DNA of 37,925 nucleotides from Candidatus Dormiibacterota bacterium (GTDB lineage: Bacteria; Acidobacteriota; Polarisedimenticolia; Gp22-AA2), in contig DASQAT010000025.1 in assembly GCA_035635555.1 (NCBI GenBank), positions 1-37,925 on the forward strand, written 5' to 3'. Shown piece after piece: positions 32,259 to 37,925 of this stretch. A model generated the notes under the pieces. That model was given only the letters and a program-made list of their open reading frames with translations. It was not told the DNA's origin and ran no database searches. Every line of letters begins with the position of its first letter. Position 1 is the stretch's first letter. A program made the translations under genes and the position numbers.

Positions 32259-32684
32259 ATGAGAGGACGGCTCGTCACGCTCGCAGCAATGCCGCTGATC
32301 CTGCTGGTCACCGTCACGCCGCTGGTCGCGAAGAAGAAGCCCCAGAACGAGGAATCCTCGTGGAACATCAGAATCACGCCCGACTCCAAGGCCGCGGGGG
32401 AGGGGGAGAAGGTGATCAACGATACGCTCATCCTGCAGCAGGGATTCCTGCGGTCGAAGGTCGGCACCGACGAGCACGGCTTCGGGACCGGCCCGTACAC
32501 CCTCAAAGGGAAGGAGATCACGGCCCAGATCAAGAGCAACTACGAAGGGAAGATCGACTGGTCGTGTCTCTGGACGGGCGACACGATCGCCGGACGCATG
32601 GTCTGGACCCGCCGCGACGGCGCCGTTCTGACCTACACGTTTTCGGGCGCGCGCGCTCCCGTCGAGAAGGCGAAGAAGAGGTGA
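32259..32684 (+). CDS. small exported protein of unknown function
   Basis: A 141-residue protein starting at ATG 32259 with GAGGAGGG upstream (an earlier in-frame ATG at 32229 would spoil the signal peptide). The signal peptide runs to about residue 21 (LVTLAAMPLILLVTVTPLVA), then a Lys-rich KKKPQNEESS. The mature part is beta-rich: WNIRITPDSKAAGEGEKVIN, LRSKVGTDEHGFGTGPYTL, IDWSCLWTGDTIAGRMVWTR, RDGAVLTYTFSGA, suggesting a lipocalin-like or calycin sheet, a guess from strand pattern. It overlaps the following methyltransferase by four bases. Confidence 0.7.
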   Translation: MRGRLVTLAAMPLILLVTVTPLVAKKKPQNEESSWNIRITPDSKAAGEGEKVINDTLILQQGFLRSKVGTDEHGFGTGPYTLKGKEITAQIKSNYEGKIDWSCLWTGDTIAGRMVWTRRDGAVLTYTFSGARAPVEKAKKR

Positions 32685-33346
32685 GGCAGGAGGGTGAGGC
32701 CACCCGAGGGGAAGTCATCCACTGGGCGCCCGTGTACCAGGCCGTATTCGGACCGCTCCTCCGGAGGACGCACCGCGCAGTCGTCGAGCTGGCCGCTTTG
32801 CGGGCGGGGGAGCGGGTGCTCGACGTCGGCTGCGGGCCCGGAAGCCTGGCGATCGCATTGAAAGCGTCCGTCGGACCGACGGGACCCGTGCACGGCATCG
32901 ACGCCTCGCCGGAGATGATCGAAGTGGCGCGTCGCGCCGCATCCAAGGCGGGAGTGGACGTCAATTTCCAGGTGGGCCTGGCGGAAGCGATACCATTTCC
33001 GGACGGGACGTTCGACCTGGTCGTGAGCCAGCTCGCGATTCACCACCTGCCGGACGACCTGAAGCCATCCGCCTTCGTAGAGATGCACCGGGTGCTGAAG
33101 TCAGGCGGGAGGTGCCTGATCGTCGATTTCGAGCCTCCGAAGTCCGTCCCCGGGCGCCTCGTTGCGCGGCTGGTCATCGGACCCATGATGATGCATACGA
33201 ACGTGAAGAACTATCAGGCTCTTCTGGAAAACGCCGGATTCAACACGGTCGAAACGGGCCGGACCCGGCACAGACTTCTGTCCTTCATTCGAGGACGCGC
33301 CGCGAGTCCAAATTCAGCCATGCAATCGCATGGACATCGGAGGTAA
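32681..33346 (+). CDS. class I SAM-dependent methyltransferase
   Basis: A 221-residue Rossmann methyltransferase. Motif I is VLDVGCGPGSLAIALKA, motif II PVHGIDASPEMIEVARRAA, then FQVGLAEAIPFPDGTFDLVV and SQLAIHHLPDDLKPSAFVEM, with HRVLKSGGRCLIVDFEPP, as in UbiE/COQ5 and small-molecule methyltransferases. GTG 32681 overlaps the preceding stop (GTGA) and gives a compact N-terminus (the frame is open further upstream, but that is antisense-like Arg-rich sequence inside the previous gene). Substrate is unknown; the lipid or quinone type is the usual reading for this group. The C-terminus is Arg/Ser-rich. Confidence 0.87.
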   Translation: MRQEGEATRGEVIHWAPVYQAVFGPLLRRTHRAVVELAALRAGERVLDVGCGPGSLAIALKASVGPTGPVHGIDASPEMIEVARRAASKAGVDVNFQVGLAEAIPFPDGTFDLVVSQLAIHHLPDDLKPSAFVEMHRVLKSGGRCLIVDFEPPKSVPGRLVARLVIGPMMMHTNVKNYQALLENAGFNTVETGRTRHRLLSFIRGRAASPNSAMQSHGHRR

Positions 33347-33350
33347 CATC

Positions 33351-33668
33351 TTGTCCAGATCCCGTCAGAGTCGCATCGCAAGAGAAATTGTTTCCGCACG
33401 CGACGCCTTGAGCGCTTTCGACCGCTCCCTGCGTCGCCTCGCTCCCATGCTCTCCGCCGCCGCTTCCCTGCACGCCGCTTCCGGCAAGAACGGCCGCGCC
33501 CGCCCCGTCCTCTCCGCCAAGGCCCGCGCCTCCCTGGTCCTCCAGGGCCGCTACATGGGCTTCATGCGGCAGCTGAAGCCGAAGCAGAAGGAGCAGGTCC
33601 GGAAGATCAAGGAGGCGAGTGGCGTGAGGACAGCGATCGTGAGGGCAAGAACCCTGGTCCACGGATAG
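33351..33668 (+). CDS. small basic protein of unknown function
   Basis: A 105-residue, strongly basic protein. I choose TTG 33351 because GGAGG (33339-33343) lies seven bases before it; ATG 33330 is in frame but overlaps the methyltransferase. It is predicted helical: SRSRQSRIAREIVSARDALS, then LSAKARASLVLQGRYMGFMR, QLKPKQKEQVRKIKEASGVR. Conserved-looking charged/hydrophobic phrases suggest nucleic-acid or ribosome binding, but this is not a recognised family. It is followed 11 bases later by another small gene, suggesting a two-gene unit. Confidence 0.6.
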   Translation: MSRSRQSRIAREIVSARDALSAFDRSLRRLAPMLSAAASLHAASGKNGRARPVLSAKARASLVLQGRYMGFMRQLKPKQKEQVRKIKEASGVRTAIVRARTLVHG

Positions 33669-33679
33669 GGAAAGGAAGC

Positions 33680-33907
33680 ATGACGCTCCAGGAGGCAAGG
33701 CGGTACCTGGTGGAAGCCGGCTACCGCATCAAGAAGGAGGAACGACTCGGGAACAATACCGGCATAGTGTTGCGCCTCGATGGAGGGGCCATCGTCAAGG
33801 TGTTCGACAACGGCAACTATTCCTGCGATGGAAAGAACTGCGAGGTGGTCGAGGCCCTCCTCGATCGAGGTCTCGCCACGCCGTCCCGCAATACGGACAC
33901 TCTCTAA
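33680..33907 (+). CDS. small acidic-core protein of unknown function
   Basis: A 75-residue protein with AAAGGAAG before its ATG. Helix (TLQEARRYLVEAGYRIKKEE), then strand-turn-strand GNNTGIVLRLDGGAIVKVFD, NGNYSCDGKNCEVVEALLDR. The GAIVKVFDNGNYSCDGKN pattern vaguely recalls the small TBP-like domain of RNase HIII and TIR-associated nucleotide-binding proteins (strand ending in a Tyr/Phe-Asp-x-Gly turn). That is only a resemblance. Two Cys (CDGKNC) could bind metal. Likely co-transcribed with the upstream small basic protein. Its TAA overlaps the convergent mtgA TAG in CTAA. Confidence 0.6.
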   Translation: MTLQEARRYLVEAGYRIKKEERLGNNTGIVLRLDGGAIVKVFDNGNYSCDGKNCEVVEALLDRGLATPSRNTDTL

Positions 33908-34635
33908 GGGACCCGCATGTGTTCCATCTCGTCGAGCAGGATCTCCGTCCTCTCATCGAGGTACGGCGTGCTCATGTTGTTCGTGTAGGAGCGCGGATTC
34001 GGGATCATCGCCGCGAGCCGCGCCGCCTCTTCGGGTGCGAGGTCCGCGGCGGCCTCCCCGTAGTAATGCTGCGCGGCGGCCTCTGCGCCGTAGATTCCGT
34101 CCCCCCATTCGATCACGTTCAGATAAACCTCCAGGATGCGCCGTTTGCTGAGCACATGCTCGATCATCAGCGTGATCACGGCTTCGTGCGCCTTGCGCAG
34201 GTAGGTGCGCGGCCGTGCGAGGAACAGGTTCTTGGCGAGCTGCTGGCTGATCGTCGATCCGCCGCGACGGATGCGCCCGCTGCGCGCGTTCTTCTCGTAG
34301 GCCTTGTGGATCTCATCCACGTCGAACCCTTCGTGGTCGAGGAACTTCTGGTCTTCGGCGGCGATGACGGCGAGCTTTAAGTTGATTGAGATCTCATCGT
34401 ACGGCACCCAGCGGTGCTGAAGACGGGCGCCCGGATCGCTGGACCGCAGGTGCTCGAGGCCGCGCTGCATGAACGCGGTCGTGCCCGGGTCGTGGTCGCG
34501 CAGCCGCCATACCTGGCAGAAGAACCAGCCGTTGTAGCCGGCGAGCACGAGCAGGAACAGGGCGAAAAGCCGCCCCAGCAAGCCGCGAAGCCCCGGCGGC
34601 GGTGCGGTACGAACGCGCTGGACTGACGGAGCCAT
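33904..34635 (-). CDS. mtgA: monofunctional biosynthetic peptidoglycan transglycosylase
   Basis: A 243-residue GT51 protein that polymerises lipid II into glycan strands in the periplasm while anchored by one N-terminal span (about residues 20-40, LLGRLFALFLLVLAGYNGWF). Catalytic-site signatures are clear: AVIAAEDQKFLDHEGFDVDE (catalytic Glu), RRGGSTISQQLAKNLFL, KRRILEVYLNVIEWGDGIYG and YYGEAAADLAPEEAARLAAM. No transpeptidase domain follows, hence MtgA rather than a bifunctional PBP1. It begins three bases after the VirJ-like gene stop, so the two form an operon. Confidence 0.95.
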   Translation of the reverse strand: MAPSVQRVRTAPPPGLRGLLGRLFALFLLVLAGYNGWFFCQVWRLRDHDPGTTAFMQRGLEHLRSSDPGARLQHRWVPYDEISINLKLAVIAAEDQKFLDHEGFDVDEIHKAYEKNARSGRIRRGGSTISQQLAKNLFLARPRTYLRKAHEAVITLMIEHVLSKRRILEVYLNVIEWGDGIYGAEAAAQHYYGEAAADLAPEEAARLAAMIPNPRSYTNNMSTPYLDERTEILLDEMEHMRVP

Positions 34636-34638
34636 CGG

Positions 34639-35574
34639 TCACCGTGGCGAGACACGGCCGTGCCGGGGCCTCGGGCTCCCGGGGTCGGGCGCGGCCGGCG
34701 CGGTCGCCCGCGAGGCACCCTGCTGCATGAGCGATTCGATCCAGTCGAGCGCGTCGTCGACCTCGCGCAACATCGCGTCATCCGCCCCCCCGAACCCGTG
34801 GTTCCGGGCCTTGACCGCGCGAAGTCGCCGCATCCCGGTGTCCGCCCCGAAGAGTGTACGGGCCTCCGCAGCCGGCATGTAGCGATCGTTCGTCGACTGG
34901 ATGACCGAGATGGGGATGTCGTACGCGCTCTTGAGCCGGACGTAGGTCAGGACCTGACCGTTCTCCATCGTGCTCGGGTCGCGGCTCGCGGCCAGTTTCC
35001 TCGACCTGCGTCGCTCGCGGATCTCGTCGGTCTCCCGCGTCAGCGCCAGGGCGACCGCGCCGGCGGGCCGCGGCTGAAGCGCCGGCTGGGCCGCGGCGAC
35101 CACCATGATCTCCGCCCCGCGGGAAACGCCCACCAGGATTGCCGGTGTCGCGGCGGGGAGGCCCATCTCGTGCTTCGCGGCGTCGATGATCGAAGCGAGA
35201 TCCCCCGCCAGCAGGTCGGGCGAGATGAATTCCTTCTCGCGCTTGATGTTCTTCAGATAATCGCGGGATTCGATCCCGACCAGCGGATACCCGCGCTCCG
35301 CCAGGTGCCGGAACACCAGCTTGCTCGTCCCCACCCACCCGCCGTCGCCCGTCGCGTAGAGAATCAGGACCGATGGGGATCGAGGGGTCCGAGGACTGAC
35401 AAGACACAACTCCGGCTTGCGGCCGGCGAGCGGCCCCTCGGCGGTCCGCTGCACGCACACGCTCGCCGGCACTGAGAGACGACACATGCAGCCCGCGGAG
35501 AACATCGCGGGAACGGCCGCGACGAGAGCCCCGGCGAGTGTCCGGGCGAGCGTCTCGGCTCCTCGGCGAAACAT
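34639..35574 (-). CDS. VirJ/AcvB-like alpha/beta hydrolase lipoprotein
   Basis: A 311-residue protein of the bacterial virulence VirJ/AcvB type. ATG 35574 follows a GAGGGAG site. The signal peptide ends in a lipobox-like FSAGC (C29), and the mature protein starts CMCRLSVPASVCVQR. The family phrase ILYATGDGGW (about residue 80) and the nucleophile elbow VGVSRGAEI are visible, with the later Asp in STNDRYMPAAEARTLFG and His in ARNHGFGGADDA completing a likely Ser-Asp-His triad. AcvB homologues hydrolyse lysyl-phosphatidylglycerol in some bacteria, so a periplasmic lipid hydrolase role is plausible. In an operon with mtgA, which fits cell-envelope work. Confidence 0.87.
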   Translation of the reverse strand: MFRRGAETLARTLAGALVAAVPAMFSAGCMCRLSVPASVCVQRTAEGPLAGRKPELCLVSPRTPRSPSVLILYATGDGGWVGTSKLVFRHLAERGYPLVGIESRDYLKNIKREKEFISPDLLAGDLASIIDAAKHEMGLPAATPAILVGVSRGAEIMVVAAAQPALQPRPAGAVALALTRETDEIRERRRSRKLAASRDPSTMENGQVLTYVRLKSAYDIPISVIQSTNDRYMPAAEARTLFGADTGMRRLRAVKARNHGFGGADDAMLREVDDALDWIESLMQQGASRATAPAAPDPGSPRPRHGRVSPR

Positions 35575-35658
35575 CGCGACTCCCTCGAGAATCCGGAAAA
35601 TGCTATCACTCCCCCGCTCCCATGCCGACCCCGGGGACCAAAGATGACGCGGAGGGAT

Positions 35659-35664
35659 TAGACT
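35659..35664 (+). promoter_or_regulatory. -10 element of the TPR protein gene
   Basis: TAGACT seven bases before ATG 35672, no clear -35. Spacing suggests a leaderless transcript. Confidence 0.4.
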
Positions 35665-35671
35665 CAGGGGC

Positions 35672-37327
35672 ATGAAGCTGTCCAAGGCTCGTCCACTGGC
35701 GCTGGCGCTTGTCTGTCTGTCCACCGTCGCGACCGCGGACCAGGGGGAGCACCGCCACGGCGTCCCCGAGAAGCTCGGCAAGGTCGACTTTCCCGTTTCC
35801 TGCGCGGACGAGGTGCATCAAGGGTTCCAGCGCGCCGTCGCGCTCCTCCACTCCTTCGCCTACGAGGACGCCGAGAAGGGATTCCATGACGTGGCCGCGC
35901 AGGACCCGAAGTGCGCCATGGCGTGGTGGGGCGTCGCCATGACGCAGTTTCACCCGATCTGGGCGGCGGCCAACCCGGCGGCGGGGCCCACACCCGCAGA
36001 GATGAAGAAGGGGCGGGACGCGGCGGCGACGGCCCGTCGGATCGGCGCGCCGACCGGGCGGGAGAACGATTACATCGCCGCCGTCGATGCGTTCTACAGG
36101 GACTCGGAGGAGATGGACTACCCGAAGCGCGCGCGCGCCTTCGAGAAGGGAATGGAGCGGGTTCACCGCAGGAACCCGAAGGACCAGGAGGCGGCGATCT
36201 TCTACGCGCTGGCCCTGCTCGGCACGGCGTCACCCGCGGACAAGACGTACGCGAAGCAGAAGCAGGCCGCCGCGGTCCTCAACGCCGTCCTGCCCGATGC
36301 GCCCGAGCATCCCGGGGTCGCCCATTACCTCATCCACAGCCTGGACTATCCCGAGCTGGCGAGCCTGGCCCTGCCGGCGGCGCGGGCCTACTCGACGATC
36401 GCACCGTCGGCCCCTCACGCGCTCCACATGCCGTCGCACATCTTCACGCGACTCGGTCTCTGGGACGAGTCGATCCAGTCGAACCTCGCGTCCGCCGCCT
36501 CCGCGCGGGAGCACGTGACGGTGCCGCATCCCGGCACGACGTCTTTCGACGAGCTGCACGCCCTCGACTACCTCGAGTACGCCTATCTCCAGCTCGGACA
36601 GGACAAAAACGCCGCGGGCGTCGTCGCCCAGGTGGCGAACGTGACGCAGACCGACGTGCCGCAGTTCGCCGCGGCCTATGCCCTCGACGCGGTCCCCGCC
36701 CGTTACCCGCTCGAGCGCCGCAAGTGGGCCGACGCCGCGAAGCTCACGGTCGCCCCCGGCGGATTCCCGTGGGACCGATTCCCCTACGCCGAGGCGCTGA
36801 CGTACTTCGCGCGAGGGCTGGGCGCGGCCCGCAGCGGCAGACTTCCCGTCGCCCGCGAGGCGCTGGCGCGGCTCGAAGCCATCCAGGCCGGCCGGGTCAA
36901 GGCCGGTGACGATTACTGGGCCGGACAGGTGAAGGTCCAGCAGCTGGCCGTCGCCGCGTGGATCGCGCAGGCAGAGACAAGGGGAGACGAGGCTCTCCGG
37001 ACGATGCGGACCGCAGCCGATCTCGAGGACGCGAGCGAGAAGCACCCCGTCACGCCGGGCCACATCCTGCCGGCCCGCGAGCTCCTGGGGGATATCCTGC
37101 TGGAACGAAACGACCCGGCCCACGCCCTGATCGAGTACGAGAGCTCGCTCACCCGGACGCCGGGCCGGTTCGGCGCCACGTACGACGCGGCGCATGCGGC
37201 GGAGATGGCAGGAGACTGGGCGAAGGCGCGAGTCTACTATCTGAAGCTCGAGGCGCTGGCCGCCCACGCCGACGGCGGGCGTCCCGAGCTGGATTCCATG
37301 CGGACCTTCCTGGCGCGGAAGGACTGA
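35672..37327 (+). CDS. exported tetratricopeptide-repeat protein
   Basis: A 551-residue protein with a signal peptide (KLSKARPLALALVCLSTVAT) then solenoid TPR/SEL1-like helices: GFQRAVALLHSFAYEDAEKG, CAMAWWGVAMTQFHPIWAAA, PGVAHYLIHSLDYPELASLA, APHALHMPSHIFTRLGLWDE, a conserved phrase of this family, YLEYAYLQLGQDKNAAG, and PAHALIEYESSLTRTPGRFG near the C-terminus. No catalytic motif is seen; a periplasmic scaffold or protein-interaction role is likely. The conserved His/Pro-rich HMPSHIF motif is typical of a large group of TPR proteins in Acidobacteriota and related phyla. Ends before a strong bidirectional terminator. Confidence 0.85.
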   Translation: MKLSKARPLALALVCLSTVATADQGEHRHGVPEKLGKVDFPVSCADEVHQGFQRAVALLHSFAYEDAEKGFHDVAAQDPKCAMAWWGVAMTQFHPIWAAANPAAGPTPAEMKKGRDAAATARRIGAPTGRENDYIAAVDAFYRDSEEMDYPKRARAFEKGMERVHRRNPKDQEAAIFYALALLGTASPADKTYAKQKQAAAVLNAVLPDAPEHPGVAHYLIHSLDYPELASLALPAARAYSTIAPSAPHALHMPSHIFTRLGLWDESIQSNLASAASAREHVTVPHPGTTSFDELHALDYLEYAYLQLGQDKNAAGVVAQVANVTQTDVPQFAAAYALDAVPARYPLERRKWADAAKLTVAPGGFPWDRFPYAEALTYFARGLGAARSGRLPVAREALARLEAIQAGRVKAGDDYWAGQVKVQQLAVAAWIAQAETRGDEALRTMRTAADLEDASEKHPVTPGHILPARELLGDILLERNDPAHALIEYESSLTRTPGRFGATYDAAHAAEMAGDWAKARVYYLKLEALAAHADGGRPELDSMRTFLARKD

Positions 37328-37376
37328 TCCACTCCCCCGCGGGCCGCCGAGGGGATGGCCTGGACGGCCGGCAACG

Positions 37377-37412
37377 AAAAGGGCCTTCGGGGTGACCCCC
37401 GAAGGCCCTTTG
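37377..37412. terminator. bidirectional Rho-independent terminator
   Basis: AAAA, 12-bp perfect stem (37381-37392 with 37397-37408), TGAC loop, TTTG. The A-run and T-run let it stop transcripts from both the TPR gene and the convergent Cys-rich gene. Confidence 0.9.
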
Positions 37413-37440
37413 TATTTCGGTATCTGAGCGTGGACCGATC

Positions 37441-37878
37441 TCAGGCCTTGTCTGTGTGCTCGCCGTGCTTGCAGCAGGCGCCGGCCGGCTGGTTGGCCCA
37501 GTCCTGGATGGCCTTGATCGTCTCGGGGGAGTTGCCGGTCGCGGTGATCGTGCCACCGTCGTCGGTCATCTCCACCTTGGTCGTCACGCCTTCCATGGAG
37601 AGAGGGCAGTCCGGGCAGGCTTCGCCGTTGGCGTGAGCGGAGAGGTGTTCCTTGATGAGTGCGACCGCCTCGGCGTTCTTCCCTCGGAGGGTCACGACGG
37701 CCCCCTCGTCGGTCATCTTCGCGTCCTTGACGACCTTCTTGTCCAGGTTGCAGTGCGCGCCCTTGCCGGCCGCCTCAGCCTTGCCCTTATCGCAGTGCGC
37801 CCCGGCGAAGGCAGCGCCCACGAAGGCGATCGGAAGTACAACGGCCCAGAGAACTTTGCTACGCAGGACATTCCGCAT
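37441..37878 (-). CDS. exported Cys/His-rich protein with internal duplication
   Basis: A 145-residue secreted protein from ATG 37878 (GAGGAGG upstream), signal peptide to about residue 25 (VLWAVVLPIAFVGAAFAG). The mature part starts with AHCDKGKAEA and KGAHC, has NGEACPDCPLSMEG in the middle and ends PAGACCKHGEHTDKA, giving about seven Cys with His. Two homologous blocks are visible: KDAKMTDEGAVVTLRGKNAE, AVALIKEHL and TTKVEMTDDGGTITATGNSP, ETIKAIQDWA, a small alpha/beta repeat. I suspect a metal-binding periplasmic protein, but no family is recognised. A TATGAT -10 lies at 37910-37905. Confidence 0.75.
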   Translation of the reverse strand: MRNVLRSKVLWAVVLPIAFVGAAFAGAHCDKGKAEAAGKGAHCNLDKKVVKDAKMTDEGAVVTLRGKNAEAVALIKEHLSAHANGEACPDCPLSMEGVTTKVEMTDDGGTITATGNSPETIKAIQDWANQPAGACCKHGEHTDKA

Positions 37879-37904
37879 GAGTGTTTGCCTCCTCGAAGGC
37901 ACCT

Positions 37905-37910
37905 ATCATA
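37905..37910 (-). promoter_or_regulatory. -10 element of the Cys-rich protein gene
   Basis: TATGAT on the minus strand, with the start codon 27 bases downstream and GAGGAGG between; the -35 region runs to the window edge and is not resolved. Confidence 0.45.
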
Positions 37911-37925
37911 CGCGACCCGCCGCCC

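Overview
The window is a GC-rich chromosomal segment, densely coded on both strands, with strong G/C bias at third codon positions, frequent GTG/TTG starts and many 4-base start/stop overlaps. I see no phage genes, insertion sequence, CRISPR array or rRNA. The gene mix suggests a soil- or sediment-type Acidobacteriota or a neighbouring phylum. It includes an Oar-like TonB-dependent receptor, an ECF sigma/zinc-finger anti-sigma/Spy-like triad, TPR secreted proteins, GT-C membrane glycosyltransferases and non-pyrrolysine MttB homologues. The phylum is an inference from gene content only.

Layout. 1-2855: 3' part of a TonB-dependent receptor carrying about ten EF-hand-like acidic repeats, closed by a terminator. 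2929-6627: cysS on its own promoter, then an ECF sigma, anti-sigma, Spy-like and YraN operon. 6649-6982: tRNA-Gly(GCC) and tRNA-Cys(GCA), each with a near-consensus TTGACA/TAnnnT promoter. 7043-11953: a small membrane protein, two class III aminotransferase paralogues and a sulfatase-fold lipoprotein. 11925-16771: a trehalose locus, with otsA-otsB divergent from a GH15 glucoamylase/trehalase across a 27-bp AT-rich gap holding a palindrome. OtsA has a membrane-anchored sensor-like N-terminus.

16797-29511 is the most interesting part. It holds two copies of a pair made of an MttB-like methyltransferase and a PYROXD2/CrtI-like FAD oxidoreductase, with a small winged-helix-like protein, a GST and two GT-C membrane proteins between them and a PUT-like APC permease after the second mttB. 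Upstream of both mttB genes lie paired copies of one 11-bp palindrome, consensus GYYGTTACGRC. Copy centres are 31 bp apart at one locus and 42 bp at the other, close to three and four helical turns. I infer a shared regulator and a duplicated pathway for a methylated or cationic amine, probably with the two aminotransferases. Neither the substrate nor the regulator is known.

29477-37925: a CoA-binding protein and CDF transporter operon; a secreted protein with an HExxxH motif; a small exported protein coupled to a SAM methyltransferase; two unrecognised small genes; a VirJ-like hydrolase with MtgA; a TPR secreted protein; and a Cys/His-rich exported protein with an internal duplication. The last two converge on a strong bidirectional terminator.
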